Source: an uncultured Roseobacter sp. (lineage in GTDB: Bacteria; Pseudomonadota; Alphaproteobacteria; Rhodobacterales; Rhodobacteraceae). Taken from it: DNA of 64,000 bases. Location: the NCBI RefSeq assembly GCF_947491795.1, contig NZ_CANLKW010000002.1, forward strand, positions 112,001 through 176,000, read 5' to 3'. The position numbers were made by a program, and so were the translations under genes. Positions 45,684 through 53,433 of the stretch are shown piece after piece. Position 1 is the first letter of the stretch; every line of letters begins with the position of its first letter. The notes under the pieces are model-generated. The model saw only the letters and a program-made list of their open reading frames with translations. It did no database searches and was not told where the DNA came from.

Positions 45684-46303
45684 GACGCCCTCCCCGGGGT
45701 CGAGGCAGCCCCCAGCAACACCCCATAGATCACGAAACAGGCCGCCAGTACGCGGCGCACCCAGACATTGAACACGGCCCCCAGTGCGGCACGCCCCAGA
45801 CCAGCCCCCAGGGCAGTAAAACCGGTGTAGCTCAGCGCGGTCAGGGTCAGCGCGGTCGGGACAATCACAAGCATCTGCTGCATCACCGGCACGTCCGGCT
45901 GCACGAACTGCGAAAAGGCCGCCAGATACCCGGCCACGCTTTTGGGGTTGATCGTCGCGATGGCCAGCGCCCGCATATAAACAGACCGCGCGGGCCGGGG
46001 CACCAGCGTGACGGGCTTTGCCGCATTCATCCAGCCGCGCACACCCATCCAGATCAGAAACCCGGCCCCGACCAGTTTGGCCACGAAAAACCCCGCAGGC
46101 GAGGCCGCAATCAGCGCCGTGATGCCAAAGGCCGACAGCGCCAGAAACAAACCGGCCTGGGTCATGATGCCCAGCACCCCCACCAGCGACTGCCGGAACC
46201 CCAGCGTCATACCGTTGTTGATGCAGTTCACCGCGTTGGGTCCGGGCGTCGTGACAAAGACGATCCAGAACAGCGCGAAAATGCTCCAGGCCTCAAAACT
46301 CAT
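45680..46303 (-). CDS. LysE-family exporter
   Basis: 207 residues with about six hydrophobic helices. The N-terminal WIVFVTTPGPNAVNCINNGM carries the LysE motif, and ALAIATINPKSVAGYLAAF the second conserved block. Members export amino acids or derivatives. It lies 3 bp after the XRE-cupin regulator gene and is coupled to the GFA gene downstream, so it belongs to the one-carbon operon. It may remove a methylated glycine, or excess amino acid, during betaine use; that is inference. Confidence 0.88.
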   Translation of the reverse strand: MSFEAWSIFALFWIVFVTTPGPNAVNCINNGMTLGFRQSLVGVLGIMTQAGLFLALSAFGITALIAASPAGFFVAKLVGAGFLIWMGVRGWMNAAKPVTLVPRPARSVYMRALAIATINPKSVAGYLAAFSQFVQPDVPVMQQMLVIVPTALTLTALSYTGFTALGAGLGRAALGAVFNVWVRRVLAACFVIYGVLLGAASTPGRAS

Positions 46304-46306
46304 CGC

Positions 46307-46879
46307 TCAGTACACCGGCGGGGCGATCACCCAGATCGCTTCTGCAGGTTCCGCATAGGGGTTTGACCAGCGAAAGGGCTCGCCCCGGATGCGGAAACTG
46401 TCGCCCGGCCCCACCGTATGCGCGCGCCCGGCGATCCACAGATCGAGCTGTCCGGAAATCAGATACCCGACTTCCTGCGTGGGGCGCGTCACGGTTTCCT
46501 CGATCCGGCTGGCGGGCTGAAAGGTGGAATGCACCATCTCAAAGTCATCCGTCAGATCCGGCGAGAGCAGTTCCTCCACCAGCCCCGCAACCGATGACCC
46601 GATGGTGCGACGCGCGCTGCGGCGCACAATATGCCCGACCTCATGCGCGGGGGCAGCGCCATGCCGGAACAGCATCGAGACCGACACGCCCAGCACTGCC
46701 GCCAGCCTGCGCAGATCAGAGATTGACGGCTCGGATTTATCGCGCTCCACCTGGCTCAGCCAGCCCACAGACCTGCCCAGCTGTTCCGCAAGATCGCTCA
46801 GCGTCAGCCCCCGGGCTTTTCTCAGCGCCCGAAGGTCTGCACCCAGAGTATGCGGTTGAGACGGCAGATCGTGTCGCAT
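46307..46879 (-). CDS. XRE-family regulator with C-terminal cupin domain
   Basis: 190 residues. Residues about 12-68 are the helix-turn-helix (LRKARGLTLSDLAEQLGR, SVGWLSQVERDKSEPSISDL). Residues about 110-188 are a cupin sensor (TRPTQEVGYLISGQLDLWI, GPGDSFRIRGEPFRW). Such proteins usually bind a small metabolite and control the genes they precede. It is first in the run of LysE, GFA, DMGDH-like and methyltransferase genes with gaps of 3 bp or overlaps, so it probably governs that unit. Two palindromes just upstream are likely operators. Confidence 0.92.
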   Translation of the reverse strand: MRHDLPSQPHTLGADLRALRKARGLTLSDLAEQLGRSVGWLSQVERDKSEPSISDLRRLAAVLGVSVSMLFRHGAAPAHEVGHIVRRSARRTIGSSVAGLVEELLSPDLTDDFEMVHSTFQPASRIEETVTRPTQEVGYLISGQLDLWIAGRAHTVGPGDSFRIRGEPFRWSNPYAEPAEAIWVIAPPVY

Positions 46880-46886
46880 GGCATCC

Positions 46887-46950
46887 GTGAAAAAATTCGC
46901 TCTTTTTTCACGTTAACGATTCTGGTGAAAAAATCAAAGGGATTTTCACC
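46887..46950 (-). promoter_or_regulatory. Two operator palindromes upstream of the XRE-cupin gene
   Basis: First: GTGAAAAAA (46887-46895), spacer TTCGCTC, TTTTTTCAC (46903-46911), a perfect 9-bp dyad starting 8 bp before the gene. Second: GGTGAAAA (46924-46931) and TTTTCACC (46943-46950), with the same half-site. Centres are 38 bp apart. The repeated half-site GTGAAAA next to the regulator suggests autogenous control. Confidence 0.75.
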
Positions 46951-46970
46951 ACCCGGACGGCCCCTGCGTC

Positions 46971-47080
46971 CGCTGTGTTAACCCCGCCTGTTTCGGTGCA
47001 GAACACCGACGTAATACCGACGTTTTACCGACGTGAAACCGACGTCGGATTTTTCATAAAAATATGGCGTTAACGGGCGA
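46971..47080 (+). repeat. Dispersed intergenic element, copy B: four tandem 11-bp units
   Basis: CGCTGTGTTAA (46971-46981), then four head-to-tail 11-bp units at 47003, 47014, 47025 and 47036, reading NNACCGACGTN in every case, followed by TTTTTCATAAAAATAT and TTAACGGGCGA. Order, unit period and spacing match copy A (30592-30699) to within a base or two. It lies between the operators of the XRE-cupin gene and the 3' end of the fRMsr gene. Confidence 0.85.
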
Positions 47081-47091
47081 TTCGCGGGTTT

Positions 47092-47556
47092 TCACTGCCG
47101 GGCGAACACCGACGTCAGAATCCGCGTCAGTCCGGTGGCATCGGCGGGCGTGAAAGCATCCGGCTGATCGCTGTCGATATCAAAGACCGCGATGACCTCT
47201 CCTGCACCGTTGCGCACCGGCAAAACCAGCTCTGACCGTGTGGAACTGGCACAGGCAATATGTCCGGGAAAAGCATCCACATCCGCAACCAGCTGCACCT
47301 CGCCCGTGCGCGCCGCGGCACCGCAGACCCCCCGGTCAAACGGGATGACCAGACAGCCATGACCGCCCTGGTAGGGGCCGATTTTCAGCAGCCCGGGTTC
47401 AGTGACACGGTAGAACCCCGTCCAGTCAAACCGGTCATCCGAATGGTGTACTTCGCAGGCCATGGTAGCCATCAGCGCGATGGTATCTGTCTCATCCTCG
47501 GTCAGTGACGCGATGGTTCTGGCCAGGGCTTCATAATCGGCAGAAAGGGCCCGCAT
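47092..47556 (-). CDS. msrC: Free methionine-(R)-sulfoxide reductase (GAF domain)
   Basis: 154 residues forming one GAF domain. The three catalytic cysteines are present: Cys68 (GGHGCLVIP), Cys78 (RGVCGAA) and Cys102 (HIACASSTRSE); FPGHIA and FDIDSDQPD are also typical. The enzyme reduces free, not protein-bound, methionine-R-sulfoxide using thioredoxin. Its start overlaps the thiolase stop by one base (TGATG), so they are cotranscribed, though no functional link is obvious. Confidence 0.92.
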   Translation of the reverse strand: MRALSADYEALARTIASLTEDETDTIALMATMACEVHHSDDRFDWTGFYRVTEPGLLKIGPYQGGHGCLVIPFDRGVCGAAARTGEVQLVADVDAFPGHIACASSTRSELVLPVRNGAGEVIAVFDIDSDQPDAFTPADATGLTRILTSVFARQ

Positions 47557-48731
47557 CAGACACGCTCAACCGCGATGGCCGTGCCCTCGCCGCCACCAAT
47601 ACAGATCGCCGCGACGCCGCGTTTCAGCCCACGTTTTTCCAATGCATTCAACAGGGTGACAATGATCCGGGCACCCGAGGCACCGATCGGATGGCCCAGC
47701 GCACAGGCGCCCCCGTTCACATTGACGATGCTGTGGTCGATCTGCATTTCACGCATGAAAGCCAGCGGTACGACAGCAAAGGCCTCGTTCACCTCCCACA
47801 GATCCACACTGTCTTTGTCCCAGCCGATCCGCGCCAGCAGCTTTTGCGCCGCAGGTACCGGGGCCGTCGTAAAAAGACCGGGCGCCTGCGCATGACTGGC
47901 ATGCCCGCAGATCCGCGCACGGACGTTCAGGTTCCGCGTGCCGGCCACTTCGGCAGAAGCCAGAACAAGGGCCGCAGCACCATCCGAAATGGACGACGCA
48001 TTGGCCGCCGTCACCGTGCCCCCGTCGCGAAAGGCCGGTTTCAGATGGGGGATTTTCTCGGGCCGGGCCGTCCCCGGCTGTTCATCGGCGGCAACCGTCA
48101 CGGCTCCTTTGCGACCCGGGGCGTTCACGGGCACAACTTCACCGTCAAATGCACCCGTTTCAATCGCTGCCTGCGCGCGCGCGAGAGAGGCCAGCGCATA
48201 GTCATCCTGGACCGCGCGCGTAAACTGGAAGGCCTCTGCACAGTCCTCGGCAAACGTGCCCATCAACCGGCCCTTGTCATAGGCGTCCTCCAACCCGTCA
48301 AGGAACATATGATCCACGACCTGCCCGTGGCCCAGCCGCGCGCCCTCCCGCATTTTTGGCAATAAATACGGGGCGTTGGTCATGCTCTCCATGCCACCGG
48401 CGATCATGGTTTCTGCCTGCCCCAGCGCGATCTGGTCAAAGGCCATCATGGCCGCTTTCATACCCGAGCCGCACATCTTGTTCAGCGTGGTTGCCGGGAC
48501 GTCCTCGCCCAGACCTGCGTGAAACCCCGCCTGGCGGGCCGGCGCCTGCCCCTGGCCTGCGGGCAGAACGCACCCCATCAGGACCTCGTCCACTGTTTCG
48601 ACGCCCGACTGTGTCAGGGCTGCCGAAATGGCACTGCCGCCAAGCTCCGCTGCAGAAAGAACTGATAGTGCCCCCTGAAATCCACCCATCGGCGTCCGGG
48701 CAGCACCGGCTATGACCACGTCGCGCATCAC
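47556..48731 (-). CDS. Acetyl-CoA acetyltransferase (thiolase)
   Basis: 391 residues of the thiolase superfamily. The active-site cysteine is Cys87 in NKMCGSGMKA; the histidine is in NEAFAVVPLA and GGACALGHPIGASGAR, and the second cysteine in CIGGGEGTA. The MCGSGM form and GHPIGASGAR favour the biosynthetic acetoacetyl-CoA thiolase (PhaA/AtoB) branch, but beta-ketothiolase of degradation cannot be excluded. It is upstream of msrC. A small dyad GAAACC/GGTTTC (48744-48760) lies just before the start and could be an operator. Confidence 0.92.
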   Translation of the reverse strand: MMRDVVIAGAARTPMGGFQGALSVLSAAELGGSAISAALTQSGVETVDEVLMGCVLPAGQGQAPARQAGFHAGLGEDVPATTLNKMCGSGMKAAMMAFDQIALGQAETMIAGGMESMTNAPYLLPKMREGARLGHGQVVDHMFLDGLEDAYDKGRLMGTFAEDCAEAFQFTRAVQDDYALASLARAQAAIETGAFDGEVVPVNAPGRKGAVTVAADEQPGTARPEKIPHLKPAFRDGGTVTAANASSISDGAAALVLASAEVAGTRNLNVRARICGHASHAQAPGLFTTAPVPAAQKLLARIGWDKDSVDLWEVNEAFAVVPLAFMREMQIDHSIVNVNGGACALGHPIGASGARIIVTLLNALEKRGLKRGVAAICIGGGEGTAIAVERV

Positions 48732-48813
48732 ATATCCTCCTGAGAAACCTAAAGGGTTTCGTAAACTTTCGCGGCTAACGTCCGGCGGGTTAACCCTCTT
48801 CGAGGACTAATTT

Positions 48814-49152
48814 ATGGAACTCTCGACCAAAACAGAAGAGCAGTTGCGCATCGTATCCGTGCAGGATTCACGTATTGATGCATCAGTGGCTCTTGAATTC
48901 AAGGACGCGATGCGTTCGGAAACCGACGGCGGGCCGGATCTGGTTGTACTGGACCTCAGCAATGTGGAGTTTATCGATTCCAGCGGGCTGGGTGCCATCG
49001 TTGCCGCCATGAAGAACATGGGCGCGGATCGCAAGCTCGCTCTGGCGGGTCTGACACCAACTGTTCAGCGTGTTTTCCAGCTGACGCGGATGGACTCCGT
49101 TTTCAGTGTTTTCCCTACGCTTGACGGTGCACTGGCCGAATTGCGCGGCTGA
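48814..49152 (+). CDS. STAS-domain anti-sigma factor antagonist (RsbV-like)
   Basis: 112 residues covering a single STAS domain. The phosphorylation segment FIDSSGLGAIVAAM has Ser56/Ser57 at the place of the regulatory serine of RsbV and SpoIIAA. It would bind the HATPase kinase encoded next, releasing the kinase's other partner when dephosphorylated. GAGGA lies eight bases before the ATG. The matching phosphatase and any sigma factor are not in the window. Confidence 0.92.
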   Translation: MELSTKTEEQLRIVSVQDSRIDASVALEFKDAMRSETDGGPDLVVLDLSNVEFIDSSGLGAIVAAMKNMGADRKLALAGLTPTVQRVFQLTRMDSVFSVFPTLDGALAELRG

Positions 49153-49177
49153 CGGACTTACGAAAAGGACGGAGCGA

Positions 49178-49627
49178 ATGGCCCCGGCACTCCTGCCCCC
49201 TTTTGAACTATCGATCACCAGCGGTGAGCTGGCTGTCAGGGAGGCCCTTGGCAGGTTCATCGCGGCACTCAGCCCGATCAGTCTTGAGGTTGAGGAAACC
49301 GGCACCGTTGAACTCGTCATGGCAGAAGTCCTCAACAACATTGTGGAACATGCCTATCCCGACGCGACAAAACCCGGCCCGATCGATATCCGGTGCGCGC
49401 ACAAGGCAGACGGTCTGCATGTGAGCATTACCGATGCCGGGCTTGCGATGCCCGATGGCAAGCTGCCTCTGGGCGAGCCCGTTTCTGTGGATGTCGCTCT
49501 GGATGATCTGCCCGAAGGCGGATTTGGCTGGTTCCTTATTCAGGACCTCGCCAAGGACGTGCACTATGCCCGCAACAGTCACCAGAATCGTCTGACAATG
49601 CGCCTGCCTGTCGGCATGACAGGGTAA
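49178..49627 (+). CDS. HATPase serine kinase / anti-sigma factor (RsbW-like)
   Basis: 149 residues with the GHKL fold. The N-box is VMAEVLNNIVEHAYPD (Glu50, Asn53-Asn54) and LPEGGFGWFLIQDL is the G-box region with VDYARNSHQNRLTM-like end. It phosphorylates the STAS protein and probably sequesters a target. It lies 25 bp after the STAS gene on the same strand. The ATG at 49178 follows AAAAGGACGGA; an in-frame earlier start at 49106 would lie inside the STAS gene. Confidence 0.9.
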   Translation: MAPALLPPFELSITSGELAVREALGRFIAALSPISLEVEETGTVELVMAEVLNNIVEHAYPDATKPGPIDIRCAHKADGLHVSITDAGLAMPDGKLPLGEPVSVDVALDDLPEGGFGWFLIQDLAKDVHYARNSHQNRLTMRLPVGMTG

Positions 49628-49888
49628 ACGCGGATTAAGTCCTGTGGCACCAGGCCTTATTTTTTTCGCAAAGAGTCCCCAAACGAACATACGAGCATCA
49701 TAATGCGGCCTTGATCGGCGGGCATACCTGTTCTTGTAGCTGCAAATAGCTTCCCTCGGCGCCGCGTCTAATAGCCCCCACCCAGTGCGCGGCGTCGAGG
49801 ACTTCTCCCCCAGATCAACTCTTTGTTCCGTGGACATCTCGCCAGCGCGCACTAATGTGCCGTGAGCCGGACACAAAGAGGATTTCCC
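49628..49888 (+). other. Control region of the gamma-glutamyltransferase-like gene
   Basis: 261 bp with no gene. Near its left end TTATTTTTTT follows a weak 4-bp hairpin (CCTG/CAGG at about 49641-49654), a possible terminator of the kinase gene. The rest shows no clear promoter, repeat or RNA. Confidence 0.3.
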
Positions 49889-51466
49889 ATGCGCGACTTT
49901 CATTTTCCAGGGCGATCCCCTGTTCTTGCAACAAATGGAATGTGCGCAACTTCTCATCCTCTGGCTGCGAAAGTTGCAGTGAATATTCTGGAACGCGGCG
50001 GCAATGCAATGGACGCGGCCGTTTCTGCTGCCGTACTTCTGGGCATCTGCGAACCTCAGATGACCGGAATAGGTGGCGACTGCTTTGTTCTGTGGTCAGA
50101 CGGCCCGGAGAGCGAAATCCAGGCGCTCAACGGATCAGGGCGTGCACCAGCCGGTGCGGATGCTGCACTTCTCAGAGCGGCGGGAGAGTCCAAAGTACCT
50201 GTAAACAGCGCACATGCTGTGACGATCCCCGGAGCCATTGATGCATTCTGCCATCTTGCCGAAAACCACGGAAAACTGGGGCTCGCCGATCTGCTGGAAC
50301 CGGCGATCCGCTACGCCGAAGCGGGAATTCCTGTTGCCGACCGCGTTGCATTTGACTGGTCACGCGACGCCTGGGTGCTGCAGGGCAAGGCCCGGGACTG
50401 CTATCTGATCAACGGCTCCGTGCCCAAAGGCGGCGAGCTTTTTGCTGCCCCAGGCCAGGCAAAGGTTCTGCGTGCCATCGCCAAGGACGGGCGCGACGCT
50501 TTTTACACAGGCGAAGTTGCAGAAGACATGGTGACCGCGCTGCAGGCGCTTGGCGGTACACATACGCTGGATGACTTTGCGGCTGTCGCCTGCACGCCGA
50601 CGACTCCTCTCTCCGGCACATATGGAGATCTCGAAGTCGTCGAGCATCCGCCGAATGGCCATGGTGCAACCGCGATCCTGATGATGAATATCCTGTCGCA
50701 GTTCGATATCGCGGCGATGGACGCTCTGGGCACGCAGCGCACGCATATCGAGGCCGAAGCCGCAAAGCTTGCTTATGATACCCGCAACCGCTTTCTGGCG
50801 GATGCAGATCACATGACGCGGCTGGATCATATGCTCAGCATGGACACCGCAAAAAACCTTGCTGCTCTGATCAACCCCAGACAGGCAATGGCATCGGCCA
50901 CGACGATCAGCGAAACCGTTCACAAAGACACGATTTACATCACCGTGGTCGACCGCGACGGCATGTCTGTGTCCCTCATCTATTCCATTTTCAACGGGTT
51001 CGGGTCCGGGATTGCGTCCGACAAATTCGGCATTCTGCTGCAAAACCGCGGGGCCGGCTTTACCCTTGAAGAAGGCCACCCCAACGAAATGAAAGGGGGC
51101 AAACGCCCGCTTCATACCATTATTCCCGGAATGGTGCGCAAAAACGGGCGTGTAATCATGCCGTTTGGGGTGATGGGCGGTGCATACCAGCCGAACGGCC
51201 ATGCGCGCTTTGCCAGCAATCTGGCCGATTTCGGGATGGATCCGCAGGCTGCGATCGACGCGCCGCGGTCGTTCTCGGATCAGGGTGATATGAAGGTTGA
51301 GCGTGGTTACAGCGATACAGTGCGCCAGGAACTGTCAGATATGGGTCACAACGTCAGCATCCCCGACACAGCAATCGGTGGCGCTCAGGCCATTCTTCTC
51401 CGCGACGATGGTGTACTGGAAGGTGCCAGTGACCCGCGCAAAGACGGATGCGCCTTGGGCTACTGA
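49889..51466 (+). CDS. Gamma-glutamyltransferase family protein
   Basis: 525 residues of the Ntn-hydrolase GGT family. GGNAMDAAVSAAVLLGICEPQMTGIGGDCF is the family start (residues about 34-63; shortened here to its blocks GGNAMDAAV and TGIGGDCF). The nucleophile that would also cut the chain is Thr348 in KDTIYITVVD, followed by FNGFGSGI and HTIIPGMV. Unlike the E. coli enzyme there is no signal peptide, so it is probably cytoplasmic. The substrate may be glutathione, another gamma-glutamyl compound, or an amide, since some relatives are specialised amidohydrolases. AGAGGA precedes the chosen ATG. Confidence 0.9.
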   Translation: MRDFHFPGRSPVLATNGMCATSHPLAAKVAVNILERGGNAMDAAVSAAVLLGICEPQMTGIGGDCFVLWSDGPESEIQALNGSGRAPAGADAALLRAAGESKVPVNSAHAVTIPGAIDAFCHLAENHGKLGLADLLEPAIRYAEAGIPVADRVAFDWSRDAWVLQGKARDCYLINGSVPKGGELFAAPGQAKVLRAIAKDGRDAFYTGEVAEDMVTALQALGGTHTLDDFAAVACTPTTPLSGTYGDLEVVEHPPNGHGATAILMMNILSQFDIAAMDALGTQRTHIEAEAAKLAYDTRNRFLADADHMTRLDHMLSMDTAKNLAALINPRQAMASATTISETVHKDTIYITVVDRDGMSVSLIYSIFNGFGSGIASDKFGILLQNRGAGFTLEEGHPNEMKGGKRPLHTIIPGMVRKNGRVIMPFGVMGGAYQPNGHARFASNLADFGMDPQAAIDAPRSFSDQGDMKVERGYSDTVRQELSDMGHNVSIPDTAIGGAQAILLRDDGVLEGASDPRKDGCALGY

Positions 51467-51475
51467 ACGCGCGTG

Positions 51476-51802
51476 TCAGTTCATCTGAAAGTGCAGCGGA
51501 TAGGCGCCGTTCTGGAACGGACCAAAGAGGTCAGGGATATCCGGGTGGTCCACAGGCTCCCCGGAATAATCCGCCACAAGGTTCTGTTCCGAGACATAAG
51601 CCACGTAATAGCTCTGCTCATTCTCGGCCAGCAGATGGTAAAACGGCTGTTCTTTGGCAGGGCGGCTGTCTTCGGGAATGGCTTCATACCATTCATCGGT
51701 ATTGGCAAATTCAGGATCCACGTCAAAGATCACGCCCCGGAAGGGATGCTTCCGGTGCCGGACAATCTGTCCAAGGTGATATTTCGCGCGTGTTCTGATC
51801 AT
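51476..51802 (-). CDS. hspQ: Heat shock protein HspQ
   Basis: 108 residues. KYHLGQIVRHRKHPFRGVIFDVDPEF is the conserved start (given here in two pieces: YHLGQIVRHR and FRGVIFDVDPEF), and SYYVAYVSEQNLV the second block. HspQ (YccV) binds hemimethylated DNA and influences Lon-type proteolysis in E. coli. The ATG at 51802 matches the family start; an in-frame ATG at 51841 would add 13 residues. A sigma-32 promoter was not recognised upstream. The 3' end lies 9 bp from the convergent gamma-glutamyltransferase stop. Confidence 0.9.
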   Translation of the reverse strand: MIRTRAKYHLGQIVRHRKHPFRGVIFDVDPEFANTDEWYEAIPEDSRPAKEQPFYHLLAENEQSYYVAYVSEQNLVADYSGEPVDHPDIPDLFGPFQNGAYPLHFQMN

Positions 51803-51886
51803 AACATTGCAGGGCCTATCGTCCGTTAGTAAACGGTTCAATAGCTAATTGTCCATTTACAGGACGTCAATTTCGGGAAACAGATT

Positions 51887-52768
51887 GTGAACCTTGCGCT
51901 GACAGTGCTCGAAATTGTAGCTCCCGTCTTTCTGTTGGCGGCCGTTGGCTACGCCTGGGTAAAGTGTGGTCTGGAGTACAGGCTGCAGTTTGTAACGCAG
52001 CTCGCAATGTCCCTTTCCCTGCCCTGCCTGATCTTTGTTTCGCTTATGGAAACAAAGATTGACGTCGCCGCTCTGACAGCGCTCTCTCTGGCCTCGGCGG
52101 TTGCCTATGGCATTCTGACTGTTGTTGTTCTGGCACTGGTCGCCCTTTTGCGGATCGAACACCGGACGTACACAAGCCCGCTGATCTTTGGCAACACCGG
52201 CAATCTGGGTCTGCCGCTGGCTCTTTTCGCCTTTGGCGCCGAAGGGTTGAGCTATGCGATTATTGTGTTCGCGGTCATGCTGATCTGGAACTTCACCTTT
52301 GGTATCTGGATGGTCGCGGGCCAGGGATCACTCCTGAAAATCCTGCGTGAGCCCCTGTTCGGTGGGACAGTTCTGGGCCTGCTTTTCATGTGGCAGGGCT
52401 GGCAGACGCCTGTTTTTCTGACCAATACGCTGAACCTCATCGGGCAGATTGGCATTCCGCTCATGCTGATAACGCTCGGCGTGGCAGTCGCACGGCTGAA
52501 GGCCGGTGGCATGGTGCGGGCCGTTGCCCTGAGTGCCGTGAAACTGGCCCTGTGCACGGGCGTTGCGTGGGCGGCCGCCAGCTGGTTTGATCTCGGGCCT
52601 GTAGCCTTTGGCGTTCTGGTGCTGCAGGTGGCAACTCCGGTTGCCGTGACATCCTATATGCTGGCGGAAAAATACGGGGCCAAAGCCGAGGAAGTGGCCG
52701 GTCTCGTTGTCGCCTCAACGCTCATGTCGGTTGCATCGCTGCCTGTTTTGCTGGCTTTTTTGTTATAG
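51887..52768 (+). CDS. AEC (auxin efflux carrier) family transporter
   Basis: 293 residues with ten hydrophobic helices in two halves of five. Typical blocks: FVTQLAMSLSLPCLIFVSL, FGNTGNLGLPLALFAFG and LNLIGQIGIPLMLITLGV. Such carriers move organic acids such as malate or other anions; the substrate is unknown. The start is GTG at 51887 with weak GGAAA upstream. It is divergent from hspQ and ends before a short hairpin with a T-run. Confidence 0.9.
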   Translation: MNLALTVLEIVAPVFLLAAVGYAWVKCGLEYRLQFVTQLAMSLSLPCLIFVSLMETKIDVAALTALSLASAVAYGILTVVVLALVALLRIEHRTYTSPLIFGNTGNLGLPLALFAFGAEGLSYAIIVFAVMLIWNFTFGIWMVAGQGSLLKILREPLFGGTVLGLLFMWQGWQTPVFLTNTLNLIGQIGIPLMLITLGVAVARLKAGGMVRAVALSAVKLALCTGVAWAAASWFDLGPVAFGVLVLQVATPVAVTSYMLAEKYGAKAEEVAGLVVASTLMSVASLPVLLAFLL

Positions 52769-52780
52769 AAAACAGGATTT

Positions 52781-52796
52781 CCCTGAGCAGGGTTTT
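52781..52796 (+). terminator. Likely terminator of the AEC transporter gene
   Basis: CCCT-GAGC-AGGG followed by TTTT (52781-52796), 12 bp after the stop. The stem is short, and flanking GAAAAC/GTTTTC (52768-52773 and 52792-52797) may extend it. Confidence 0.5.
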
Positions 52797-52841
52797 CGGG
52801 TACAGTCGACTCAATAAAAATATATAAAAAGCGAGAGGCAG

Positions 52842-53429
52842 ATGAGCAGAACTCTTCGCGCATTAGGACTGGTATTGCTGGTTGCTTCCTGTGGAGGTGG
52901 CCAGTCCTCGGCACCGCGTAATCTGGACAACGCGTGCCGGCTGGTTCAGGAGCGCCCGCAGTACATGAAAGCTTTCCGTGCAACGGAACGCAAATGGGGT
53001 GTGCCCGTGCACGTCCAGATGGCCACCATCCACCAGGAAAGCCGGTTCGTCGCGAATGCGCGCACACCGCACAGATATGCCCTGGGCGTCATACCGGTGG
53101 GCCGCCAGTCCAGCGCCTATGGATATGCCCAGGCACTTGACGGCACGTGGAAAGATTACCAGCGCGCGACGGGAAAACGCTTTGCGCGACGGGACCGGAT
53201 CAAAGACGCCAGCGACTTTATGGGCTGGTACATGAACATCAGTCGTGAACGGAACGGTATTCCGCTCTATGACACGCGCAACCAGTATCTGGCGTATCAC
53301 GAAGGGCATACAGGCTATGCACGGGGGTCTTACAACCGCAAATCCTGGCTGCTGAATGTGGCCGGCAGGGTTGATGCGCGTGCGGACACCTATCAGGCAC
53401 AGCTTGCCGGTTGCCGGGCTGCGCGCTGA
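52842..53429 (+). CDS. Lytic transglycosylase (SLT domain) lipoprotein
   Basis: 195 residues. The signal MSRTLRALGLVLLVASC ends in a lipobox with Cys17, so the protein is probably anchored in the outer membrane. ATIHQESRFVANAR contains the catalytic Glu66; SSAYGYAQALDGTW and NQYLAYHEGHTGYARG are the other two conserved blocks of family 1-type transglycosylases. These enzymes cleave peptidoglycan between MurNAc and GlcNAc. It is very close to lolA (convergent, 5 bp), which serves lipoproteins. Confidence 0.9.
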   Translation: MSRTLRALGLVLLVASCGGGQSSAPRNLDNACRLVQERPQYMKAFRATERKWGVPVHVQMATIHQESRFVANARTPHRYALGVIPVGRQSSAYGYAQALDGTWKDYQRATGKRFARRDRIKDASDFMGWYMNISRERNGIPLYDTRNQYLAYHEGHTGYARGSYNRKSWLLNVAGRVDARADTYQAQLAGCRAAR

Positions 53430-53433
53430 CGGA

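Noticed and set aside
51803..51886. Heat-shock sigma factor promoter for hspQ
   Set aside because: No CTTGAA/CCCCAT-type pair at proper spacing could be found; a TTGAAC with a 15-bp spacer to GATAGG is too weak.
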